Assembly (NCBI GenBank): GCA_034620365.1
Contig: JAQGEQ010000363.1
Location: 248,001-312,000, forward strand
Length of the DNA stretch: 64,000 bases
Origin: Pegea sp. RAD2-039
Lineage: Eukaryota > Chordata > Thaliacea > Salpida > Salpidae
Reading direction: 5' to 3'
The notes under the pieces were generated by a model that did no database searches, was not told the DNA's origin, and saw only the letters and a program-made list of their open reading frames with translations. The position numbers were made by a program, and so were the translations under genes. Positions 24,278 through 36,373 of the stretch are shown piece after piece (positions within the stretch are counted from its first letter, which is position 1; each line of letters opens with the position of its first letter).

Positions 24278-27200
24278 AATCCGATCTTAAATGATATTCG
24301 ATCTTTGATGATGGCTCTTTCATAGGGAACCATTTGTTTTTTTTCTGACTCCTAATTTAAAATATTTGTTAAAGATTTGAACGACTTTGAGTTGATTTTA
24401 CAAAGATTGCATCTTAAAACTTCTTAGGTTGTAATTTAATTTTTAACAAGTATTTCTAATAAATAATAGATTGAATTCACTTTCTATCTGATCAATTTCT
24501 TGTTTGTATCAAGTTTCTTTAAATCAAATGTTTCTTTAATCTTCTTTCTAAAAATTAATTTGAATGTAGTTCAAATATTTAAAGTATATCATCCTGTTTC
24601 CTCATAAGTCTTTTAAGCAACAAACCTTATTATGAAATAGTTCAGAATTTTTTTGAGGTTTTTTATAAACTTTTCAAAAGATTTTATGTTCACCATTAAA
24701 TATGAGTGAATCTCTAACAATCTAAAATTAAACTTTTAAACATAAAAGTTAAACTTTGTATCTATAAACGAAATTGTTAAACTCAAGATAATTACATTTT
24801 TTAGCTTTGTTAACGATTTTCAATAAATCATTTTTGATAGAAAAATTTGTATAATTTCTTTTGGCTTTATGCTCAAATAGTTTGAACACTTTTTATTTGA
24901 CAAATTTATTGATTGTGGTTTCTGTAAATCACCGTATGTTAGTAGAAACTCAGTTATAGATCTAATAAATTTGAGTAATTTTCTTAAATGTTGAACAGAA
25001 TTTTAGGTTAAAATAACAAAATGAGTCTTATGCTTCTAACTTAATTTTAACTTTTTTGTTTATTTTATGTAAATAATTTTTAATATTCAGCTGCTCTTTA
25101 AAATATAAAATGTTATCTACTTTTGTCGAGATATTTATAATGAAGTTTAAAATTTGTTGCTGTAATTATTTCATTAAGATGTCCAACAAGAAGTAATACG
25201 CTCATACAACTGAATTATGAGCCAGAGAGCTGTAGATACATAATAATTGTTTTTAAAAATTTTTCGGTAAAAATATAAAAAAAAATTTTAATTTTACATT
25301 AATGTTTGAAAAAAGCGTAATTTGAAAATTGTGCAGTAACAAATACTCAAAGTACAATTTGATTTGTCAAATGAATTAAACCTTGAAAGCTAGAACTAGA
25401 TTATTTATAAAAAATATATTATAAAAAACTTATAAAAAGTTGAACTCAGAAATCTTATGTTTTATGAAGTTTAATTTCTTGTTTACAATATTTACAGTAA
25501 AACATATTTTAGTAGCAGATTGATATTAACAAATCGAAGCTACGGTGTTACTTTTGTTGAGAATTAACTTTTAAACTAATATGAGAAATCACTATAAAAA
25601 GATATTTTGTCAAGTTTAATTGAAAATGGCTTAAAGGCTTTAAAATACAATGGAAAATTCAGGTTTATTCAAGAGGAACTCTATTTTAAAAACCTATTTT
25701 TCTTAATTGAAAGATGTTCAAATCTTTAGTGCTTTAATTAACCTTTAATTTAGGAATTTAATCAAATACATACTTGTTGTTTCAATTACAAAATTTACTT
25801 TCTCAATTCAGATTGTATTCTAATTATTTCTTTAAAGCTAACTACTGCCACATTTGAATAAATTACAATATTTTCCCAAGTTCCCCACATCGTTTTATAT
25901 TGAGCAGGCAGTATAATATTGAAATTTGATATTTTAATTTATTAAGATGCTGTTTTGATTTTCATAAAAATTTAGTTGAAGCTTAGAGGAAGTTAATTAA
26001 TTTATCAATTGATTGAGTAAATAAAAATCCATTTTGAAAGATTTTGAAACAATTAAATATTCAGTCAAAACCTATTTCTCAATTTTTAAAAACAATTTGT
26101 ATTTCTTATCAGCTCAAAATCATTACTTAATCATGAATTTAACTTTGATCTACATAGATTTTTTTAATATTCTAACATTTTTGCTATATAATTTCTATTA
26201 ATTTAACTTATTTATTGTTTAGAAATCATTAAACATTAATTTGCAAATTATAAAGTTTTTGAAACATAAAGGAAGTTATTGCATTTCAAAAACAAATACC
26301 AATAAAATGTGGATAGCTTCACAGCAGAAGTACCTTGTAAAAAAAAAGTAATAAAAATTTCGAAGTTAATCAGTTATTGGTTCAAATCATTCAGTAATTT
26401 AACAACAGTCTGTTATAACAAATGTTTTGTTTATTTTAATAGACTTAGTCAGATCTATAAGTGTAAGTGATAGTTATTTATTATATTATTGATTTCAAAA
26501 TAATATTTACTAATATAATTTACTATCGTTTTTTCTAATTTTCTATTTTATTTTTTCACATCCAAGCAGCAACCAATTTAACCTTAAGGTACTTGTTACA
26601 AATTTCAAACAGCTGTTCTATTTATTTGCAAAACATTTGCATTACGTGATGTTATAAATTGTGCATGGGATCCACACTTGATTATTTCATTAGAAAGCTT
26701 TACGGTGCATTTGCTAATTGTTTTGTTTACTACTTCAAGTACACAAAAACATTTCCAGATGTTCGCTATAGAAAATATTTTTGTAAGCTTATTTTGTGAT
26801 TGTAGTTATATTTAAATAAATATATGGTTTTTCAGTTGACATTTGTTTTTAAAAATTTTGATAAGTTTTCAAACATTAATTAAATTTTGTAATTAATTAA
26901 TTATGATTTAGGTTTACTTTCCAAACGTTTTCATTTTTACGTATAAAACAATTATTTAAATAAACGTTAATAATTTTAAACTATTTTTATCTAATTTTGA
27001 TTGCTGATGAAGCTATTTATAGTATTATTTTGAATTTAATCTTTTCTATCCAGTATTTAAAGTTTAAATAGTCAGTGTTTGAAATCATAAAATAATTAAA
27101 GTGGTTATTAGAAACATTTAATCTGTTTAAACTTGACTTAAAAGTTTGATCTTTCATTTTTACTTCTATAAAGAGCTTTTATATTTCATCAAAATATTAT

Positions 27201-28146
27201 GGAACTTATTGTGAACCTGGTATCAATAGTTTTATCTTTTTTATCAGATCTTTATAGATATGCTTATCTTAAAGTATGAACTCTTGTTATCTGTAACTAT
27301 ATAATTTAATTGTTTTGAAATTCACCATCAGTATGGCACAGTGTTTGATATATAATTTCTTTGAATATAATTTAAGTCATAATATCAATTCAGTGCCTAC
27401 TATATGCTTAGCCAATGACACTATTTACAATTAAACTTTATTTGTTCAAAATAAAAGACTTACAATGATGAAAGAAGATTTATAAATTGATTCGTTATCT
27501 TATAGTAAAGTTTTCTTAATGTCAGTGTAGGGTTTTTCTCTATTTTTTGAAAGCTTATTCTTTTTGGCTCTTATTTTTCTACCTATTATGTTTATAGTTA
27601 TAATTTGAGAACTTTTTAATTTAATAAATGTAAATGTATTTTGATTATTTTGAAAAATGTTTGCCTCATCTTAGTTTAAACTCATTTTTATGAAAACATA
27701 CATTTATATTTACTTTTATAAGTAAAGATATCATTGCTATATGAGTACATTAACTACAAATTCATTATATTTCAATTAAATTTATAAAGATTTAGATAGT
27801 GAAATCAAATTATTGGGGTTATTATTTGCTAAATAGTGAAATTAATTCAGAATAATTTTTTAACATGAGCATTTAAGATATATTTAGCAATACTTTCTAA
27901 CATTTATGTGTCATAAAATAAATTCATTTTTAGAATTGTAGTAATCAGCAAAACTTGATACCATATCCTAAAATTAGGTTTCAAAGTTTTTTTCTTTTAT
28001 ATTCCAATTATAAAATTACTAATTTTAAACTTGATTATTTAATTTTATAAAAGCTTACATCTATCAATTTATGTCTAGTTATGTTTCAACTAAAATTAAA
28101 ATCTCTTGCAGCGTTTATGTTATAAAGTTTACTTAATTTTCCAAAC
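24278..28146. other. 3.9-kb AT-rich intergenic desert
   Basis: No coding exon, RNA gene or transposon was recognised on either strand. Short runs of A or T and TTAATTAA-type words are common. Confidence 0.45.
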
Positions 28147-31100
28147 ATGAGACTGTTTTTTCTGCTTGCCAAAGAAAGCAAAGCATATTTTTCTGTTAGT
28201 AAAAAGAAAGCTTTAAATAATTCGAAATTATTGGGTTTAATTGATGAATACTCTCAATACTCTCCAAGCCCTTTGTCATTAAGGCAGTTCTTAGATTTTG
28301 GTAAGTAATTATTTGAATAAAAATTCAAAAAATTATTCTAAAATAAAACCATTTGTAATTTCAAATAAGTTTTCAAGATAGTTTTGTTAATGAGATACTA
28401 CAATTTCCTAGAAAGTTTTTGATAGAATATTTTTTCAAATTTCTTGTATTTAAATCAGCTCAAAAAAGTGGAGATGAAAAAGCTTCTTATATTTTCCTTA
28501 GACAAGAAGTTCCAACCAGATTAGCAAATATGGTTAAAGTAGGTTTAGAGATTTTGATTTGCTTAAATAAGTGAAGTAACAAACGATCACACTTTTAACC
28601 TAAATTGCATTTATTCTAGGAGATGAATCGTCTGCCTGATTCGTTGTTAATGATGCCGTCAACAAAGTTAGTGACTTCTTGGTACGTGAAGTCTTTTGAA
28701 GAAGTTATTTCATTCCATAAACAGAAACCAGACTTCAAAAATCTGTCAAAGTATGTTGAAGGTCTTTCTGATCAAAAGTAATAAAATATTTCGTTCGAAT
28801 TTTAGGTTTATAGAAACTATGGATGGTGTTATAAGAAGACATCAAAATGTAGTTGAAACCATGGCACATGGTATTATTGAATGGAGAGAAGCATCATCTA
28901 AACATTCTGTTGATAAATATCGAGAAAAAGTTCAATATTTTCTTGATCGTTTTTATACAAGTAGAATTGGAATCCGTATCCTCATCAACCAACACAGTAA
29001 CTTCTCAATTTATTCTAAATCTTCACCAACATTAATAATTCAAGAAAAAAAATAAAACGATCTTTTAATGCTTTCAATCAATTTTATCGGCTATTTTGAT
29101 CATATATGACGTCAATACTCCTTCTGCTTTCGTCATTCATTATTTTTAGTGAAGATTATTTAATTAAGTCACCAAAAGCAAGCTGTAAACAATAATATTT
29201 CTGTAAAATTGAAATTCCATTTTTTCTTTCTTCATCACAACTTGAGCAACTTTTTTTTAGCAATGTTGTTTAGTGAGGGAAGAAAGACTGGTGTTTCCAC
29301 TTATGGAGCAATTGATCCTAACTGTAATGTAGCCGAAGTCCTAGAAGATTCATATCAAACTGCTAAATACTTATGTGAACAATATTATCTTTCAGCACCA
29401 GAAGTAAATATCAAAGTTCAAAATTGTGAGTTTATTTCTATCAAATATTAGTTTAGTGTTTTTCTATTTGCTTGTGATAAATATTTTTGATAAAAGCAAC
29501 AGTGAAAAAGCCTTCTGCTTAAAAATTCATCATTTTTTAATGAGATCGATTCCAATTTTGTAGAAATTATTTTGTTTTGATTATGTTTGCTACGAGTCAC
29601 TTTTGTGTTTCAAACTTTTTGCAAATTTCTATTTCAATTAACTTTTTGTAAATATTTCTCCTAATCTGTGATATTTGAGGCTGATCAAAGGTCGGTCGTA
29701 AAGATTGCTTACTGATAAGCTCACAAAAACCTCCTTTTTCATTTATTTGTTTTTTAAACTTTAAACTATTCTTGTTGATGAGAACTTCGCGATAATATAA
29801 GAACCGTTCCGCCTGACTAATTTCTGTTTAGACCGATCTAAACTCTGCTTGATAGTCACCTAACTTGCCACGTGTTCATATTCAGCAATATTTTGGTTGA
29901 AATTGCAACAACAAGTTTTTGAGAAACCAAAGAAAACAAATAGTACATACCCTAAAAATCAACCAATCAGAACGCTTTGTTTAAAAATCTGCTTAACTGT
30001 ATTTCTACATCAGGTTTTTTATCGGCAAATACAAAAAAAAGGTTTTTTATTTCTATTTTTAATTTCTATGCAAAGTTTTTGATACTAAAAACGTTGTTGC
30101 TAAACAATTTTCCGCCAAATTTCAGCCAATTAAATTGCAGCTTTTCATTTTAAATTAAATTTCAAATATCTATTTCAAGATTAAAGATTAACGTTTAGCA
30201 GGTAATCAGCTGATCCACTAATACTTTCGATGTTGGATTAAACACGTCTTGCATGAGAAGATTGCAACTAATTTTGAATTTCTACCAAATAGTTAATCGA
30301 TAAATTTCAAATTAAAAAGTTCTGAAAATTTGGTGAATTTCAAATTGTCATAAAAATCCAGAAATTCAATTCAATTGATTTTTGAACTTCCAATGAAAAT
30401 CTCAACGATTCAAATAAATCTTCATCTTCCACCAGAAAACTTATTCTTGAGTCTTATATTAATTAAAGAGTTTATATCAGTGTTTAAGATACTAACTTGA
30501 ACTGATGTTGTGTCTCACAAGACCTCACTCGAATCTCTTCTATTTGCGCTGATTGGATGCAAGCAGTTGATGACTTTTCGTCCCTTACTTTCCTCTGCAA
30601 ATCACCTTTTTAAGGTCATTCGACCTTTTCCTCTTTTCTAGTTGATCAATCAATTTATAAAAGCAATTTAAGTAGGGGGGTTGGTTGTACATCTGTATCT
30701 ACTGCTTCTGTGCCAGCTCGATTCACTAAATATTTGTTATTTTCCTTCTTCAGTCTCTAAACTTCAACTTCGATATTTTTTATTCAGCTGTCGACGACAC
30801 TAATGATAAAGCTGTCGACATCATCTATGTCCCATCTCATCTTCATCATATCTGTTTTGAGTTATTCAAGGTATTCAACATCCTCAAATCTTATAATTAC
30901 TCTTCAAATCAATCTCTTCCCAGAACGCGATGAGAGCTACTATGGAAAGCGTCCCTGATGACGTCATCAAGATCCCTGAGATCAATGTGACAGTGACGAA
31001 AGGCAAGACTGATTGCTGCATCCGCATCTCAGATCACGGACACGGAGCTTCCAGGAAAGTATCTAGGAAATGGTTTGAATACTTGTACAGTACAGCACCT

Positions 31101-31541
31101 CGACCTCCAAGAAGCGAAGATGCGCGAGTCACACCTCTGGTTAGTTCTTCTCTTCATCACTCGACAAATTTGTAAAATATTTGATTGTGTATAGGCTGGT
31201 TACGGGTATGGGCTACCTCTGTCCAGGCTATATGCCCGTTATCTAGGCGGTGACCTTTTTTTGCAGTCTATGGAAGGTTATGGGACCGATGCATTTATTT
31301 ACTTAAAAGTGAATTGAATTTTTTTATTTGAATCTTGATTAAAAAAAGTGAAATTTTAAGAAATCAAATCCATTTACAGACTTACTCAAAAGAAGCTGTT
31401 GAAACTGTTCCTGTATATAATGCTGCTACTACAGAAAAATACAATCGACCAGCATTAGGAGACGATTGGGTTATACCAGCTGGTAGTAGTAGGTCTAGGG
31501 AAGACAAATCCTTTGTAGAATCTTGGAAGAGAAAATCTTAA
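28147..31541 (+). CDS. PDK: Pyruvate dehydrogenase kinase (PDK), mitochondrial
   Basis: Mitochondrial kinase that phosphorylates and inactivates the pyruvate dehydrogenase E1-alpha subunit. Nine exons (28147-28300, 28459-28538, 28620-28750, 28806-28996, 29261-29425, 30788-30870, 30924-31139, 31195-31308, 31380-31541) join in phase to 431 residues. Visible landmarks: [11 protein letters not shown] at the start of the regulatory helical domain; [12 protein letters not shown] box ELFKNAMRAT; G1 box DHGHG where DxGGG-like is usual; YSTAP; G2 box [30 protein letters not shown]. Near the C-terminus is DDW followed by VIPA, the Asp-Trp motif of PDKs that is used to separate them from BCKDK. The N-terminus is basic and hydrophobic, as expected for import. 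The intron at 29426-30787 is the only long one, and no gene was seen in it. The vertebrate paralogue (PDK1 to 4) cannot be assigned. Confidence 0.93.
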
Positions 31542-34001
31542 GTGATTATTTTCATTTCTTTTATTCGATGTACATTAATTAATTGTTGTTGTGTTCTGAC
31601 TTCTTTTCTCTGATATCAGCTGCTGATTATTAAGTAGGTCACGTGATAACTTCAAATCATCTTTAACAATTTCTTTTTAATTTTCGAACATTTTTTATTT
31701 GACTATTCGTTCTGTATACTTCAGCTACTTGTTTTGATGTCAATTGTTCCTCCCAAAACTTCTCAATTAGTTTTAGTTTGAAAATCTGAATCTGAAAAGA
31801 AGTCTTTAAAGATCTTCAAGCTATATCACAATTGTTTATTCTTTTTTTTTCTGTTATTGAATTATTCTCAATTTTTATTTTCAAGCAAATATATTTTTAA
31901 CAAAAATCAATTTATTTAATTTATTGGCAGCTGTAAATTAATGATTTAAATTCTTAAAAAATCTTGAAAAGTACATTGGTCTTAAATTTATCGCAAAACA
32001 TTTATTTGAAGTCTAAGATCTATTATTTTTAGCTAAAAAGACCCAAGACTGCTATTATTAAGCACTAATGACCAGTTGTGAAATTTTTACGATTATTTTA
32101 TATACCTTTTCGGCTGACTCGTTATTAAAATGTAAAATAAAAACAGCTAAGTGTTGAAGACTAAGCTAAAGATACTGCTGGTGATTTTTAAAGTTTTCAA
32201 AATTAGAAAGTAAAAAAGCTTTTGGCATCAACTACAAGTAACTGAAATTTAATAACTCAAAACCTAATAATACATTAGTTGTATAAAGCTAACATAAAAT
32301 CAGTATGTTTTTAGGAAGCTGTTTGAATTGAATGTTCTCTAAGAATATTTACTGAAGTGTTGAAAAAATGCAATTTTAATATTTAAAAGTAAAACAAAAG
32401 TTTAGTTTTTAATGACATCTTAATATTTATTTGATGTAAAACATGATTTTGGGCAAATAAAACTTGTTCCAATAATTATGCTATTCACAAAAATCAATTT
32501 AACCAAAATTACTTTATCAAAATTATTTTTAACTAATAAATTATGTCCTAAATTACTAACTAAAGTTTATAAACAACAATTAAATGTTAAATTAAGATGA
32601 ACCTAAAATATTTATTAATACATAATTACTCGAAAGACATATTGCAGTAAACTGACATTTAGTTTTATGAAAACGTTTTTAGTTAAACTAAAAGATTTAT
32701 AAAAATATTTTAAATTATTGATGATTTTTTAAATGTCTTTAAAACAATTCAATCACATTATTTGTGAGAATGTGTGTTAGCGGGAGGTGCTTTCTTCAGG
32801 CACCCTCCTTCGCATTTATTGTAATAAATCAATTAAAGAAATCTAAATAAAGAAACATTGTATTGTCTGTGGGTTTTACATTTGTTATCAAACTAGTTAT
32901 AAAATTAACGGTGATTTGTTTTACACATAAGAGAGATTACGACGAATATTTTTTAACATTTAAAAATGTTTAGTGTCTGGTGTTGAGATGACTCGTAATA
33001 GAAACATTTTTAGCTGATACAGAGCTGAATTATTGAACTAATGACCCTGCGTTATTTGTTGTTTAAAGGAATATATCAATTATTATGAAAATATCAAGTA
33101 TATTTCTAGATCTATTTAATCTAATGTAGGTTACTAAAAGATTTAAGATGGTACTTGATAAAATAACCTGTTGATGCAATTACTGTATAAATGCAGTAAA
33201 TTCAAAACATCCATTTACAGTACTTATATTTAAGCATATATTTCTAGTACTTATTAATTTAAAAAATTTATTGCGACATAATTCATCGGTAGAAAATACT
33301 TCTAAAACTTTAAAATTAAAGTTTTGTTTAAAATATTATTATGCTCCGTTAGTAGAGCTTTCATGAATTTGATTTAAAGTATTAGTTTAAATAATTCTAA
33401 TTCTTTACGAGGCTCAAAGTTTAAACGGAAAACCATTTAAGTAGATTTATGATACTGACAATTCTTACGTTTAGTGATCGAAAGTGCTTAGGACTAGTCT
33501 TGGCTTAGCCTAGGTTTTTTTTCTAATATTTTCACTTTCTTTAAAAATATTCGTGTAAGATTGACAAATTTAAATGCAAATTTAGATGTGAAACAAATTT
33601 GTCAAAACTTTGAAATTGAAGAAGGTTAAATATATGGATATGGCTCCTAGATCTTCAATTTAAGTAATTTCAGTTCTAATTTTTAAAAAGACCAGTACAT
33701 CTTAAAGATTGTATTTTGTGATTCTATTTCAATAACAAAACTTTATATTTATTTTTTTTTATCTACAAATATACATTTTAAGTCATGTTATATACATCTT
33801 AACATTAAAATAACAAACTCTTTATAAAATAAGGATGAGTTGTCAGTTTACATCTATCATATATGAAATAGCAGCTTAAAAAGTTTTTATTTGATAAATG
33901 AATTAAAAAGTTGTTACTTAATATATTTGTAAATTTTAATTTAGGAAACTTCGGTAAAAACTTAATATAGTTTTAATAAAAGCAAGTATATAGATAAAAT
34001 T
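31542..34001. other. Intergenic stretch with one LINE/SINE tail copy
   Basis: PDK and the MEA1-like gene converge on this region. Apart from the repeat tail at 32757-32820, nothing was recognised. A TCACGTGA palindrome lies near 31639. Confidence 0.45.
32757..32820 (+). repeat. LINE-type 3' tail copy (5'-truncated)
   Basis: Contains GTGAGAATGTGTGTTAGCG, then GGAGGTGCTTTCTTCAGG and CACCCTCCTTCGCA. It matches the tail of the LINE fragment at 17893-17838 (minus) over about 47 bases, including the TTATTT just before it. That makes it closer to the LINE copy than to the SINE copy. No tRNA-like head is visible upstream, so it is probably a severely 5'-truncated LINE insertion. Confidence 0.65.
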
Positions 34002-34580
34002 TCATGATTTTTGAACTTTTTCCACAATTTCATTCCATTTTGTGTCAGACAAGTCCTTCGCCCAATGTGGAATTGAAGACTCTTTTAAAGTGATTTTCTG
34101 CATTGTACTCAAAATCAAATCTGCAACAACAAATAGTTAAAATTAATTGATATTTAATCAATTTCTACTTGGATCTAATTTCAACTCTCTTTTGGTTGAA
34201 TCTTTTCCATCATCTTCAACAGAGTCTTCTTCTGCATCCTCCTCTTCAGAGCTGATCATAAGATCAAGTTCACTATCATTAGTAGGAAGAGGTTGATAAC
34301 TGGAAAAAGAATCATTTTAACCATTTGATTTATCTCACTGAAATTTAAATTTTTTATAAAATAATGAAATATTTATTAACTTTTAACAAAAAGACATTTT
34401 TCAAAAAAATGATAATTTATGCTAGTTGCTATAAAAATGTTTATTTATTTTTAACCTATTTATTTCTATTTCATCTTCTGATTCTTCTTCACTACTTGGT
34501 AAATTTGAAGCAATTTTTTCAACAGTTTTTTCAGTAGGTTGTTTAGGTTCAGGCGTATGGCTTGTAGAAACTACCATCAT
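34002..34580 (-). CDS. MEA1: MEA1-like protein (male-enhanced antigen 1 family)
   Basis: Three exons (34456-34580, 34169-34299, 34002-34120) join in phase to 124 residues. The protein is acidic and mostly disordered (SSEEESEDE, SSEEEDAEEDSVEDD) with two conserved spots: SYQPLP, matching the family YSYQPL, and a C-terminal block IPHWAKDLSDTKWNEIVEKV, matching the MEA1 PAWAREISDAQWEDVV. Between them LDPNLILSTMQ fits the family MDP-x-VELVKRTM. The order and spacing of these blocks is that of MEA1, which is longer in human (about 185 residues). The start at 34580 follows an in-frame TAA in the upstream sequence. Function in this organism is unknown; MEA1 was described from mammalian testis. Confidence 0.8.
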
Positions 34581-35290
34581 TGATTTCAAAGCTTAGAAAT
34601 AACAATTTGGAATAAAAATTAGAATTAGAGATTTAACTTTTATATAAAGCAAGCTCATATTTAAAAAATATAGAAAATTAAAATAATCACAAAAACAAAA
34701 GATTTTTAAAATTTGGTTTATTATAAAATTAAAAAAAGAATAGTTTACTTAAATTAGTCGTTATCGGTCTTTTTTAAATTTAATTACATTTTTCAAAAAC
34801 TGATATTACAACTAAATCCAATCAAACCACAATATATATTTTATTTATGTAAAGTGTCAACAGCTTTTTTAGTATCCCCTATTCTGAATTATGCAACAAT
34901 TTGGCTTTTTACATATTAATACTGACTTTGCACAAATTTATAAAACTAACTTTTTTACATAATTATTATAAAGATTATTAAGTAAGAATATGTTGTAAAT
35001 TTTTATTTTCTATTCTTGATTATGAAACTTATTTTTAATTTTTGTAGCTATAATTTATATTGTAACATAAATTCAAAAAGTTGTTTTTAGAACTTATTTG
35101 TGTTGAATTTTTGTACAATGTAAGGCTTTGCCCTAACAATAGCTACAAAAACACCAATGTTATTTTTATGTAAATATCAAAATCTAATATAGCTCGTTAG
35201 TCGAAATGTTCTTAAATAGGACAGATGAAAATAGATATACAAATAATGTAGTATTAACTTATTAAATACTTTTACAAACATATTTATTAA
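34581..35290. other. Intergenic stretch upstream of the MEA1-like gene
   Basis: AT-rich sequence between the MEA1-like gene and the SINE. No coding or RNA signal was recognised. Confidence 0.4.
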
Positions 35291-35462
35291 GTCCTGCTTG
35301 GTGGCGAAGAGGTTACTACACCTACCATATAGCTAGGAAGTACTGGGTTCGACCCCAGGTGGAGAAATATTTATAAACTCCTTAGAAAAAAACCATAAAA
35401 AACTCGTGAGAATGTGTGTTAGCGAGAAGTGCTCCCTTTAGGCACCCTCCTTCGCATGTATA
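35291..35462 (+). mobile_element. tRNA-derived SINE
   Basis: The head resembles a tRNA gene. It has an A box TGGCGAAGAGG at 35302-35312 and a perfect B box GGTTCGACCCC at 35346-35356, the internal RNA polymerase III promoter. The cloverleaf is not a functional tRNA. After a short linker comes a tail (from about 35404) with GTGAGAATGTGTGTTAGCG, a GTGC/GCAC hairpin and CACCCTCCTTCGCA. The tail is shared with the LINE fragment at 17.8 kb and the copy at 32.8 kb. Target-site duplications could not be defined by eye. Confidence 0.8.
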
Positions 35463-36292
35463 TAAAAATGATCTAATTGTTCTAACTAATTTTTCTCGAG
35501 CTATCCTATCAAATTTGTTTTCAAAAGATTCATCATTTTTCTAACTACGAAATCATGTGTTAAGCTGTATCATAATCAACCACTTAACTAACATTTTCGA
35601 TTTACTAAGTGACCAGCATCTTTAATAACCCATTATTAGAAATAAAGTATTTGGTATATAAAGTTTGTCACTGCAACTTCAAACTTATCTAATTGCAGTC
35701 CTGCTTTATTCATCATTTTTAGTCTATTATATCACTGTCAACCGAATCTTTTTGGACGAAGATTATAAATCACGCGTACAACCCACAACGGATTAGAAGC
35801 CAATTGACTTGACCGCTCGTAAACAGAATTATATGTGCTAAGTAATTAATTATTATAGTCTATGTATGTTAGTTTCTGTTTCTCATTTAGCTACTTGAAA
35901 GTATTTTTAGGTAAAAGTTGAAAATCCATTATCACTTTAATTGGCAGTTTACAAAATTATATTAACTTTTCTTTCAGCAAATTTGATAAATATGTTTAAA
36001 GTTAGATTTAAAACTTTTAGATAAAATTTGGACAATTTTGAAATATCGCCATTAGATCACCTTTTTAAGACTTTAAAACTTAAAGTTATATTTACATATC
36101 TTGAAAGAAGTTAAATATAAGTTAAGCAGACAGATAAAAATAAAACAGCATCAGCGCATTGCAGCTCAAGGTGACTTTAAACTTTAGGTTGTGTGGCTTC
36201 TAACCTACTTTGCAATGAAAAATCTTAATGTAATTGATAATAATTTTCTTATTCTGTACAAAATTATTAGAAATAATATAATATTCCAAATC

Positions 36293-36297
36293 AAAAA
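36293..36297 (-). terminator. RNA polymerase III T5 terminator of the tRNA gene
   Basis: On the minus strand a run of five T begins four bases after the 3' end of tRNA-Thr, the usual position and form of a Pol III stop. Confidence 0.75.
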
Positions 36298-36301
36298 GTT
36301 C

Positions 36302-36373
36302 TGCCACCAGTGAGGTTTGAACTCACGACCCCTGGTTTACGAGACCAGTGCTCTACCACTGAGCTATAGCGGC
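36302..36373 (-). tRNA. tRNA-Thr (anticodon CGU)
   Basis: A complete 72-base cloverleaf. The 7-bp acceptor stem pairs GCCGCTA with TGGTGGC (three G-U-type pairs). The D arm is GCTC/GAGC with loop AGTGGTA. The anticodon arm is CTGGT/ACCAG with loop CTCGTAA, anticodon CGT at 36341-36339. The variable loop has five bases. The T arm is GTGAG/CTCAC with loop TTCAAAC. The discriminator is A. There is no intron and CCA is not encoded, as expected for a eukaryotic nuclear tRNA gene. The internal A and B boxes look intact. Confidence 0.95.

Noticed and set aside
35291-35364. A functional tRNA gene at the SINE head
   Set aside because: A and B boxes are present but the stems do not pair into a full cloverleaf, and it continues into the repeat tail.
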